Assembly: GCF_963676815.1 (NCBI RefSeq) | Contig: NZ_OY781365.1 | Coordinates: 2,700,501 to 2,764,500 of the forward strand | Source of the DNA: an uncultured Draconibacterium sp. | GTDB lineage: Bacteria > Bacteroidota > Bacteroidia > Bacteroidales > Prolixibacteraceae | Length of the DNA: 64,000 nt | Reading direction: 5' to 3' | Shown here: positions 32,994-40,264 of the stretch, in pieces | Layout: each line of letters starts with the position of its first letter | Position numbering within the stretch: the first letter of the stretch is position 1 | The notes under the pieces: model-generated | What the model was told of the DNA's origin: nothing | The model's input: the letters and a program-made list of their open reading frames with translations, nothing else | The model's database searches: none | Translations under genes and position numbers: made by a program

Positions 32994-33572
32994 TTAAGCA
33001 GCTTGTAGAAACAGGTGTTCGGCTACTATTTTCAGGCCGATAGCAATTAAAATTATTCCCCCCAGAATAAGAGACTGATGGCTTCTTTTTGCCGAAATAT
33101 TTTTCCCGAACAACATACCCAGCATTGCAGCAATAAAAGTTACCGAGCCAATAATTAAAACCGGGAATAAAATGGGTATTTCAAGAAAACCAAAACTCAA
33201 ACCAACCACAAGTGCATCAATACTGGTAGCTATCGAAAGACCGATTAATACGCTCATTTTAAAAGGATCGAAATTTTTGAGTGTGCCGTCTTCTTTAATG
33301 CCTTCCACAATCATTTTTCCACCAATTAAAGCCAGCAAGCCAAAAGCAATCCAATGATCAACCGAGGCAATCAGGTTTTTAACGGCCTCGCCAATTAACC
33401 ACCCAATTACCGGAAAAGTGGCCTGAAAAAATGCCAGCGAAGCAGCTACTAATGTGGCTTGTTTAAATTTTATTTCGCGTTTCATCAATCCACACGACAC
33501 AGAAACTGCAAAGGAATCGAAACTTAAGCCAATACCGAGAAGTAAAAAGGTTATGAATTTTGCTGTTGTCAT
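32994..33572 (-). CDS. mntP: manganese efflux pump
   Basis: The 192-residue protein has six membrane helices and the duplicated half-structure of MntP (YebN). Each half has a Ser/Asp motif: LSFDSFAVSVSCGL in the first and SIATSIDALVVGLSFG in the second, with the Asp residues needed for Mn2+ transport. It exports manganese across the inner membrane. A TACTTTTG -7 box on the minus strand at 33581-33588 ends only nine bases before the start codon, so the mRNA would be nearly leaderless. No yybP-ykoY riboswitch can fit in that space. Control must therefore differ from that of E. coli. Confidence 0.93.
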   Translation of the reverse strand: MTTAKFITFLLLGIGLSFDSFAVSVSCGLMKREIKFKQATLVAASLAFFQATFPVIGWLIGEAVKNLIASVDHWIAFGLLALIGGKMIVEGIKEDGTLKNFDPFKMSVLIGLSIATSIDALVVGLSFGFLEIPILFPVLIIGSVTFIAAMLGMLFGKNISAKRSHQSLILGGIILIAIGLKIVAEHLFLQAA

Positions 33573-33694
33573 TGGTGCCGCAAAAGTAACAAAATTAGTT
33601 TTTCTGCATACTTTCAGTTGAGCAGCAAAAGTATTCGATTATTTTTTTGAAATTGTTTGTTATAAAATTGAAAGCAACTCGTCCAATATAACAG

Positions 33695-34228
33695 ATGACC
33701 ACTGAAGAGTTTAAAAATAAGGTAATTCCTTTTTCGGTAAAGCTGTACCCGATGCTGTTTCGTATTCTTAAAAACGAAGAAGAAACGCGCGATGCCTTGC
33801 AGGAATTGATGCTGAGGTTATGGAACAAAAAGGAGGAGTTAGATAAGTGCACCAATCAATCGGCTTACATTATTACTGCTGCAAAAAACTACAGTTTTGA
33901 TTTGCTGAAAAAGAAAAGACCAGAGACAATTGATGAGAAACAGGAATATAAACTATTAAACCTGGAAGTGGAAGGGGCAGATTCGGATACCATTGAACGC
34001 TACCAAAGGGTACGGCAGGTGATAAACGATTTGCCGGAGAAGTATAAAACGGTAATTCAGTTACGCGATATTGACGGTTTTTCGTTCGACGAGATTAAGG
34101 AAATGACCGGTTACGAAGTGGCCAACCTGCGGGTTATTCTCTCGCGGGCCAGGCAAAAAGTGAAAGAAACAATTGAAAAAATTTACGATTATGACACATC
34201 AGGAAAATATGCTCGACAAATATTATAG
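33695..34228 (+). CDS. ECF-type RNA polymerase sigma factor
   Basis: This 177-residue protein has the two domains of an ECF sigma factor. Region 2 spans about residues 10-80 (ILKNEEETRDALQELMLRLW, which contacts the -10 region). Region 4 spans about 105-165 (VINDLPEKYKTVIQLRDIDG, then FSFDEIKEMTGYEVANLRV and ILSRARQKV, with its helix-turn-helix). Region 3 is absent, as usual for the class. The next gene overlaps its end and encodes a single-span membrane protein likely to hold it inactive. A DUF4252 protein gene follows. The stress sensed is unknown. Confidence 0.94.
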   Translation: MTTEEFKNKVIPFSVKLYPMLFRILKNEEETRDALQELMLRLWNKKEELDKCTNQSAYIITAAKNYSFDLLKKKRPETIDEKQEYKLLNLEVEGADSDTIERYQRVRQVINDLPEKYKTVIQLRDIDGFSFDEIKEMTGYEVANLRVILSRARQKVKETIEKIYDYDTSGKYARQIL

Positions 34229-34628
34229 AGGCGAAACTTCGCTGGAGGAGGAGAAAGAGCTCAAAGCCGCCGTTTCAGAAAGTAAAACAAAAAGTGCAGA
34301 GCAAGACATTTTCTCTTTTTACGAGAAAGAATCTGCAGTGCCGGAAGGATTGGAGGATTACCTTTTTGCCGGAATTGAAAAGCAAACTGTGAAGGGAAAA
34401 AGCATCAGAATGCGTTTGTATTCGGTTGTTTCGGCAGCAGCGGTTGTGCTAATTGTACTAACTGTTTTCCTTGATGTAAGAAGTAAAAAGCAGGCGCAGT
34501 TGGAAGACCAGTTTTTTGTGATGGAACAAGCTTTATTCCAGATGTCGGAAGGTTTGCAGCCCGAACCTGAACCCGATGATATGCTTGTTCTATGGGTAGA
34601 TGATGATGTGGAAATTATTATAAACTGA
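34191..34628 (+). CDS. single-span membrane protein, probable anti-sigma factor
   Basis: The start is set at 34191 (MTHQENMLDKYYRGETSLEE), 38 bases inside the sigma gene, giving 145 residues. Residues 1-75 are a soluble acidic domain. A membrane helix follows (VVSAAAVVLIVLTVFLDV), then about 45 residues outside, rich in Asp/Glu. This is the layout of a transmembrane anti-sigma factor, and the overlap with the sigma gene implies coupled translation. It has no Cys/His zinc motif, so it is not a classical ZAS-type anti-sigma. The role is inferred from position and topology. Confidence 0.72.
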   Translation: MTHQENMLDKYYRGETSLEEEKELKAAVSESKTKSAEQDIFSFYEKESAVPEGLEDYLFAGIEKQTVKGKSIRMRLYSVVSAAAVVLIVLTVFLDVRSKKQAQLEDQFFVMEQALFQMSEGLQPEPEPDDMLVLWVDDDVEIIIN

Positions 34629-34716
34629 CAGTGATTCTTTAGTGGTTATTATTGATGCGAATCCCAAAACCGATGAGAGAGATTAAAAAAATAGAAACAA
34701 TTAAAAAGTTAGTGAT

Positions 34717-35685
34717 ATGAAAAAGTTCGTAGTATTTGTGTTAATGATGGGAATTATTTTTCCGGTATTGGCACAGCAGTCTCAGAGCCTGTTTGAAGAG
34801 TTAACAGACAAATATTCAAACCAGGATGGTTTTAGTGCCAGCATGTTAAGCAGCGATATGTTCGATTTGTACCTGAAAAAGAAAAATATAGACGAAGACT
34901 CGGAACTGGCAACAGCACTGGAAAGTCTGGATAATATTTTGGTCGTGAGTCAGAGCCGTTTTGGGGTAGACGCAGGTGAGTTTTTTGGCGATACTAAACC
35001 GGCAAAAAAGGAAAAGTTGGGCGATGCGGAATTACACGAAGATATTATTGAGCATTATAAACAAAATGGTTACACGCTTTTAAAAACCGAAAAACGGATG
35101 GGCGAAGATGTAAAGGTTTATCTGCAGCGTAATAACGGATCGATAACAGCGCTGGCTTTAATTACAAACTCAAGCCGGTCAACCAGTCTGGTTGAATTGG
35201 ACGGTGATATTGACCTGGCAACTGTTGCCGATTTGAATAAAGCTTTAAATCTGCGCGGATTGGAGAATTTGTATAAAATTGATAACTCGTCGTCAGCATA
35301 TTTCCCGGGTGTTGGCAATTACCGGGCTTTCGAATTCGACGAAGAACGATTGGCGGAAATTGAAGCTCGCGCTCGCGAAATGGCAGAAAAAGCAAGCCTG
35401 TCGGAAGAACAAATTGCTAAAATTGAACAGCAGGCGCAATTACAGTTTGAGAAACAACGCGAGATGATTGAAAAACAGCGGGAGTTAGCCGAAAAATATG
35501 GAAGACAGCCTATATTTCTTACTACTCCCGGCGACACCAATGCTGTTTACTACATTGATGGGAAAAAAGTAAATAGCGATGAGGTGAAAGAATTATTGAA
35601 AAACAGCGAGGTGGAGCAGATTGAAAAAACAGAAGAAGACGGGAAAACCGTGATACGAATAAAAACAAAAAAGGCGCTCGATTAA
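34717..35685 (+). CDS. DUF4252 secreted protein with coiled-coil region
   Basis: The 322-residue protein has a signal peptide (MKKFVVFVLMMGIIFPVLAQ) and a DUF4252 domain over about residues 25-200 (LTDKYSNQDGFSASMLSSDM, ITALALITNSSRSTSLVELD). It then has a long charged coiled coil (about residues 215-265, rich in Glu/Gln/Ala/Arg repeats) and a short basic end. DUF4252 proteins are often encoded beside ECF sigma factors in Bacteroidota, as here, and are probably envelope proteins controlled by them. Their activity is unknown. Its stop codon is inside the shared terminator hairpin. Confidence 0.82.
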   Translation: MKKFVVFVLMMGIIFPVLAQQSQSLFEELTDKYSNQDGFSASMLSSDMFDLYLKKKNIDEDSELATALESLDNILVVSQSRFGVDAGEFFGDTKPAKKEKLGDAELHEDIIEHYKQNGYTLLKTEKRMGEDVKVYLQRNNGSITALALITNSSRSTSLVELDGDIDLATVADLNKALNLRGLENLYKIDNSSSAYFPGVGNYRAFEFDEERLAEIEARAREMAEKASLSEEQIAKIEQQAQLQFEKQREMIEKQRELAEKYGRQPIFLTTPGDTNAVYYIDGKKVNSDEVKELLKNSEVEQIEKTEEDGKTVIRIKTKKALD

Positions 35686-35695
35686 GCGCCTTTTT
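35668..35695. terminator. bidirectional terminator between DUF4252 and mscS genes
   Basis: AAAAAGGCGCT and AGCGCCTTTTT form a perfect 11-bp stem around CGATTA. A-tract and T-tract on both sides allow it to end transcription in both directions, serving the convergent DUF4252 and MscS genes. The DUF4252 stop codon (35683-35685) lies in it. Confidence 0.88.
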
Positions 35696-35711
35696 CTTTG
35701 CTATATAAATT

Positions 35712-36527
35712 TTATTTCTGAACGTGCACATCCATTTGAGGGAAAGGAATATTAAGACCTTCTTTATCAAAAGTTTTGTAAACCTTTTCGTGAAGATCGA
35801 AATAGATACCCCAGTAGTTGGCTGCTTCGGCCCACACACGCACTACTAAATTTACCGAACTGTCGGCCAGTTCGCTAACAGCAATAAATGGCTCGGCAGG
35901 GTCGTTTAAAATTCTTTCGTCTGCTTTTATCAGTTTCAATAAAACTTCTTTAGCCTTATCAACATCATCTCCGTATGCAATACCAAAAGTAAAATCGACA
36001 CGACGTTTTGGCTCGGCTGAAAAGTTGATCATCGATCCGGTTGCCAATCCTCCATTCGGAATAATAATCGTTTTATTATCCGGTGTTTTCAGAATGGTAT
36101 TAAAAATCTGAATTTCGTTTACTGTTCCGGAATGGCCTTGTGCACTAATGTAGTTTCCTACTTTAAAAGGTTTGAAAATGAGAATCATAACTCCTCCGGC
36201 AAAATTCTGAAGTGTGCCCGACAAAGCCATACCCACTGCCAAACCTGCGGCACCTAGAATGGCTACAAACGAGGTCATTTGAACACCCATCATTCCAATA
36301 ACCGCTATCCATAACATGGCTTTCAGGCCAATTCCTATAAGGCTGTTTAAAAAACCTCTTAACGAAGGATCTACATTTTGTTTTTCAAAACGTTTACGTA
36401 TAGCACCTCTTAAAATAGAGATGACCCATAAACCAATAATTAATGTGATGATTGCCCCAACTAATTTGGGACCATAGGTCATTACTAAATCGTAAAGCCT
36501 TTCGGATAAATTGTTTACTTCTTCCAT
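35712..36527 (-). CDS. small-conductance mechanosensitive channel (MscS family)
   Basis: The 271-residue protein has three membrane helices at its N-terminus (about 14-38, 60-82 and 84-108). The third carries the Gly/Ala-packed pore helix MTSFVAILGAAGLAVGMALS and GTLQNFAGGVMILIFKPF. The beta-rich MscS middle domain follows (VNEIQIFNTILKTPDNKTII, IPNGGLATGSM), and a C-terminal alpha/beta domain ends it (FDKEGLNIPFPQMDVHV). It opens under membrane tension to release solutes after hypo-osmotic shock. Length matches the 286-residue E. coli MscS. It is monocistronic. Confidence 0.95.
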   Translation of the reverse strand: MEEVNNLSERLYDLVMTYGPKLVGAIITLIIGLWVISILRGAIRKRFEKQNVDPSLRGFLNSLIGIGLKAMLWIAVIGMMGVQMTSFVAILGAAGLAVGMALSGTLQNFAGGVMILIFKPFKVGNYISAQGHSGTVNEIQIFNTILKTPDNKTIIIPNGGLATGSMINFSAEPKRRVDFTFGIAYGDDVDKAKEVLLKLIKADERILNDPAEPFIAVSELADSSVNLVVRVWAEAANYWGIYFDLHEKVYKTFDKEGLNIPFPQMDVHVQK

Positions 36528-36585
36528 TTTGTTTGGTCATTTAAATTTGATATAAGATACAAACTTTCATTTGAAAAGTTCATAT

Positions 36586-36619
36586 AAAAAAGGGACTCAA
36601 ATGTATTGAATCCCTTTTT
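36586..36619 (-). terminator. terminator of the ACP-like gene
   Basis: On the minus strand AAAAAGGGATTCAA and TTGAGTCCCTTTTTT form a stem with one mismatch around a five-base loop, followed by TATATG. It lies just beyond the ACP-like gene, whose stop is at 36642. Confidence 0.75.
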
Positions 36620-36641
36620 CTTTAAGTTCTGTTTTAATTGC

Positions 36642-36908
36642 CTAATTACTTGAATAAACCAATTCTCCTCGTAAATACAGGAGCGTGTCGTTTACATTCG
36701 CAAAACTATTTAGTTCTTCATCTTTGATCCGAATGTTGAAAATGCGCTCTAAATAGTGCGTAAAAATTGTCCAATCGATGTTATCAAAATTCAGATCCTC
36801 GTAGAATGAAGCGGTCAAACAAATGTTATCTCTGGTAACACCTGTTTTTCGCAACACCCGGTAGAGGTTTCTTCGCAACGATTTTTCTGTAATTGTTTCT
36901 GTTTCCAT
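36642..36908 (-). CDS. acyl-carrier-protein-like protein without the attachment serine
   Basis: This 88-residue protein aligns by eye with ACP over its whole length. ASFYEDLNFDNIDWTIF (residues 33-49) matches the region ASFVEDLGADSLDTVEL of AcpP, and LERIFNIRIKDEELNSFANV matches the acidic helix that follows. The phosphopantetheine-bearing Ser of the DSL motif is Asn43 here (FDNID), so it cannot carry an acyl chain in the usual way. The gene stands alone with its own terminator, and no fatty acid or polyketide genes are near. It may be a regulatory or scaffold protein that keeps the ACP fold. The fold call is inference from the pattern. Confidence 0.65.
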   Translation of the reverse strand: METETITEKSLRRNLYRVLRKTGVTRDNICLTASFYEDLNFDNIDWTIFTHYLERIFNIRIKDEELNSFANVNDTLLYLRGELVYSSN

Positions 36909-37053
36909 TATAACTGTTTAAAATTCGAACAAATGAATTTACGGGTCAAATATATAAATTTTCAATGAGTTCGTATTACTGATAGGCTAATAATCTGCAT
37001 AATAACCGATGTTTAACACTTTTATTGACATTAAAAAAAGGAGGAGGTTGCAG

Positions 37054-37593
37054 TTAGTCTGATAATTCGTGTTTGAGTTTGCTGTAAATTTTTAGGTTGT
37101 GGTAACCGTGGTTGTGTTGTTCGCCCTGGCGTTCAGTGCCTTCGTACATAAATCCCAGTTTCACCGGAATCTTTTCGCTGGGCAAATTTCCTTCGGCTAC
37201 CTTAATCTGAATTCGATTCATTTTTTGTTTTTGAAACGCAAAGCGCATCAATTTCTCTACACAGGCAGTTATTATGCCTTTGTGTTGCATATTTTCTGCC
37301 AGCCAATAACCCAGCTCGGTTTTTCGGTTTACCCAGTCGGTGTCTTTAAAGCCAATTAATCCGGCAAACTCTTCATTATACCAAATGGTGTAAACCAGGT
37401 CGCTTTTGTTTGAGTTTTGGGTTATGCTTTCAATAAAAGTTTTTGTGTCTTCAACTTTGCTGGTGTAGTTAACAAACGGGAGCCATTTTTTAAGAAATTC
37501 GCGGTCGCGATTAATCGTTTGAAAAACAACATCGGCCATCGACGAATCAATCAGTTCGAGCCTGATTTTATGGTTTACCCTAATGTGTTGCAT
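37054..37593 (-). CDS. GNAT acetyltransferase, RimJ/RimL type
   Basis: The 179-residue enzyme belongs to the GNAT (acetyltransf_3) group that includes the ribosomal protein N-acetyltransferases RimJ and RimL. Typical elements are WYNEEFAGLIGFKDTDWVNR (central beta strands), ELGYWLAENMQHKGIITACV (the acetyl-CoA pyrophosphate loop region, residues ~92-111), and MNRIQIKVAEGNLPSEKIPV with LGFMYEGTERQG. It transfers acetyl groups from acetyl-CoA to an amine. The substrate is not known. Its start overlaps the end of the upstream lipoprotein gene by 14 bases, so they form a small operon. Confidence 0.9.
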   Translation of the reverse strand: MQHIRVNHKIRLELIDSSMADVVFQTINRDREFLKKWLPFVNYTSKVEDTKTFIESITQNSNKSDLVYTIWYNEEFAGLIGFKDTDWVNRKTELGYWLAENMQHKGIITACVEKLMRFAFQKQKMNRIQIKVAEGNLPSEKIPVKLGFMYEGTERQGEQHNHGYHNLKIYSKLKHELSD

Positions 37594-38482
37594 CGCTAAG
37601 TTTATTTAAATCAAACAGAAAAACCTGCTGCTTGTATGCATTGGTCTGCTCGCATGATACCAAAATAGTGTCGTTATTTAAAAAACAAATGCCTTCGGTT
37701 TGGGCGCCATCAATTCCTTTAAGATGAATGACTTTGCTATTACCTTCGAAAAAACGGTCTCCCGGGAAATCGGTAAACAACCATATATACGAGACATAAT
37801 TTTCGTAGCCTACCAGTGCCAATGTTTTTTTATCAGGGCTAATATCGGCTCCTGTTACCAATCCTTTAACATTAAAAGTATCGGTTGCAGCTATTTCATA
37901 CTCGCCTTTTTTTGTTGGTAACTGGTAGAGCCACGTTGTACGGTCGCGCCAGTTTTTGCTAAACAGATATAGATTGTTCTTAAATGCCACCATGGCTTCG
38001 CAGTCAAAAGGTGTGGCTTTATCAAAATAATGAAACCGTTCCTGGTTCGAGTAGCTGAATTCTATTTCTTTTACATCAACCTTTTGCTCGTCTTTATCCG
38101 AAATATCCTTTTTCTTTATTTTGTAGATGCGCAGATTATCGCGATTTCCCATATTATTGCCAAAGTCGCCAACAAAAATGTGTTTATCGGTTTGTGTAAT
38201 CGATTCCCAGTCTCTGTTTTTAGCATCGTCAAGTTCAACTTCTACCTTTATTTTTCCTGATTTGTTAAAGCCATAAAGTTCGTTTTTACCACCACTGTCG
38301 TTAAAGCCCCAAAAATGATCATCAAAAATCAACAAGCCCGAAATCTCGTTTATTTTATCAGCAACTTCCGGAATGTATTCTTCGGCCTGAATGCTTAAAC
38401 CTGTAGTAATTTCCTTCTTAACGGGTGATGAACATGAAAAAAACACGAACATTAAAAGAAGGCAGGAGTGAATGTTTATCAT
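37580..38482 (-). CDS. lipoprotein with probable beta-propeller fold
   Basis: The start is set at 38482 (MINIHSCLLLMFVFFSCSS), which gives 300 residues and a good lipoprotein signal with Cys in FFSCSS. The rest shows propeller-like blades: ISGLLIFDDHFWGFNDSGG, DWESITQTDKHIFVGDFGNN, FDCEAMVAFKNNLYLFSKNW, TGADISPDKKTLALVGYENY and TEGICFLNNDTILVSCEQTN. The 'goes with WESIxxxxDxxxxGDxGNN' pattern is seen in Bacteroidota SdiA-regulated-like and esterase-like propellers. A membrane-anchored periplasmic binding or enzymatic role is likely but unproven. It overlaps the GNAT gene. Confidence 0.72.
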   Translation of the reverse strand: MINIHSCLLLMFVFFSCSSPVKKEITTGLSIQAEEYIPEVADKINEISGLLIFDDHFWGFNDSGGKNELYGFNKSGKIKVEVELDDAKNRDWESITQTDKHIFVGDFGNNMGNRDNLRIYKIKKKDISDKDEQKVDVKEIEFSYSNQERFHYFDKATPFDCEAMVAFKNNLYLFSKNWRDRTTWLYQLPTKKGEYEIAATDTFNVKGLVTGADISPDKKTLALVGYENYVSYIWLFTDFPGDRFFEGNSKVIHLKGIDGAQTEGICFLNNDTILVSCEQTNAYKQQVFLFDLNKLSDATH

Positions 38483-38628
38483 CTTTTTATCTTTACGGGA
38501 ATTTTGTAATGTCAAAATAAGAAAATTAAAAATGAATGAAGAAACGAGCAGGTAAGAATTTTACACAATGGAAGATGATTATAAGCGAGTTCCATGAGTT
38601 GCCATTAAAAATTGACAATAATAAACGA

Positions 38629-39447
38629 ATGAAATTAATTGCTTTTATATTAATTGCTTTTGTGGGTGTTGGAATATCGTGCAGCAATGCCAAACAGCGC
38701 AGTGAGCAAGACCTGGTTGTTATCTCAACCGATTTTGGCGAAATAAAATTGAAATTGTATGACGATACGCCGGAGCACAAACAGAATTTTTTAAAGTTGA
38801 TTGACGAAGGTTATTACGAAGGATTGCTTTTTCATCGGGTAATGGAAAACTTTATGATACAGGGTGGCGATCCGGATTCGAAAAATGCAGCGCCCGGTGC
38901 ACGTTTAGGTGGTGGAAATCCGGGTTATACAATCCCGGCAGAAATTCTCCCGCAGCACTTTCATAAAAAAGGAGCTTTGGCAGCAGCACGTCGTGGTGGT
39001 CCGTCAAATCCTGAAAAACGATCAAGCGGATCGCAGTTTTATATTGTACATGGCGAAATATATACCTCGGGAAAACTCGATACCATGGAAATGATGATGA
39101 ACAGCCGGGCTAAAAATGAATTTTTGCAGGAAAAATTTGCTGAAGCAAAGCCACAATTAGATGAATACCGAAAAAATAACGATCAGGATGGTTTTAATAT
39201 TTTTGTTTCGGAGCTAAGGGCCGCTGCAGATAGTGCCTGGACTGAGCAGCCAAAATTTTCGTTTACCGACGAGCAGCGCGAAATTTACACTACAATTGGA
39301 GGATACCCGTCGTTAGATGGAGAGTACACTGTTTTTGGCGAGGTTGTTGAAGGGTTAGATGTTTTGGATAAAATTGCTGCCGTTGAAACCGATCAGTACG
39401 ATCGTCCGAAAACGGATATAAAGATGGAAATAGAACGCACAAAATAG
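38629..39447 (+). CDS. cyclophilin-type peptidyl-prolyl isomerase, lipoprotein (1 of 3)
   Basis: The start is set at 38629 (MKLIAFILIAFVGVGISCSN), giving 272 residues with a lipobox Cys in GISCSN. The cyclophilin domain has the catalytic region LLFHRVMENFMIQGGD with Arg, Phe and Gln retained, then GSQFYIVHG. A ~60-residue charged helical insertion (about 165-215) interrupts the domain before TIGGYPSLDGEYTVFGEVVE. It speeds proline isomerisation in the envelope. Three cyclophilin genes follow each other here within 5 bases of one another. All three share the same domain but differ in anchoring and extra modules. Confidence 0.92.
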   Translation: MKLIAFILIAFVGVGISCSNAKQRSEQDLVVISTDFGEIKLKLYDDTPEHKQNFLKLIDEGYYEGLLFHRVMENFMIQGGDPDSKNAAPGARLGGGNPGYTIPAEILPQHFHKKGALAAARRGGPSNPEKRSSGSQFYIVHGEIYTSGKLDTMEMMMNSRAKNEFLQEKFAEAKPQLDEYRKNNDQDGFNIFVSELRAAADSAWTEQPKFSFTDEQREIYTTIGGYPSLDGEYTVFGEVVEGLDVLDKIAAVETDQYDRPKTDIKMEIERTK

Positions 39448-39450
39448 TTT

Positions 39451-40260
39451 ATGCTTAAAACCGGATTATTAATTGTATTTGCTTGTTTTTTAGGTGTTTC
39501 AGTTTTTGCGCAATCGCGAATTATTGAGATTTCGACCAATTATGGCGATATGCAGTTTCGTTTGTACGACGACACACCAAAACACCGAAATGCTTTTATT
39601 GAATTGGCCAACGAAGGTTATTACGACGGCACTTTGTTTTATCGTGTAATTCAGGATTTCCTTATTCAGGGAGGCTCAAAAAGTTCGCGAAATGCCGCAC
39701 CGGGTCAGCGCATTGGTTATGGCGATCCGGATAAAACGGTTGACGACGAAATTCTGGATCACTATTTTCATAAAAAGGGATCGCTTTGTGCGCCTCGTCA
39801 GCCCGATGAGGTAAACCCTTTTAAACAATCGGATATTTCGCAATTCTTTATTATTAAAGGAAGTGTACACACCAGCGGAGAACTGGATACAATGGAAATG
39901 GCGGTGAATGTTCCGATCAGGAAAAGGATTGTTCAGAAATATATGACGCCTGAGGTTCGGGAACAGTTAAAGCAACTTAAAGATGAGAAAAAGGTGAAGG
40001 AATTTCGTGAACTTGCCGGCGAAGTTAAAGCGAATATTGAAACCGATTATAGCCTGGAACCAGGCGTTTTGGAGTTCACCGAAGCTCAGCGTGAAGCGTA
40101 TACCACTGTTGGCGGATATCCTGAGTTAGATGGCAAATACACCATTTTTGGTGAATGCATTTCAGGTTTTGATGTGATTGATAAAATTGCAGCGCTGAAA
40201 ACCGACAGTAACAACCGGCCATACAACGATGTGAAAATTAAAGTTAATGTGATAAAGTAA
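39451..40260 (+). CDS. cyclophilin-type peptidyl-prolyl isomerase, periplasmic (2 of 3)
   Basis: This 269-residue protein has a cleavable signal peptide (LLIVFACFLGVSVFAQ, residues ~6-21) with no lipobox, so it should be soluble in the periplasm. The cyclophilin domain keeps LFYRVIQDFLIQGGS with the Arg, Phe and Gln of the active site, and has the same insertion as the first copy (about residues 150-205). It starts three bases after the stop codon of the first cyclophilin gene and is surely in the same operon. Sequence similarity to its neighbours (for example TVGGYPELDGKYTIFGECIS) shows a local duplication. Confidence 0.92.
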   Translation: MLKTGLLIVFACFLGVSVFAQSRIIEISTNYGDMQFRLYDDTPKHRNAFIELANEGYYDGTLFYRVIQDFLIQGGSKSSRNAAPGQRIGYGDPDKTVDDEILDHYFHKKGSLCAPRQPDEVNPFKQSDISQFFIIKGSVHTSGELDTMEMAVNVPIRKRIVQKYMTPEVREQLKQLKDEKKVKEFRELAGEVKANIETDYSLEPGVLEFTEAQREAYTTVGGYPELDGKYTIFGECISGFDVIDKIAALKTDSNNRPYNDVKIKVNVIK

Positions 40261-40264
40261 GGTT

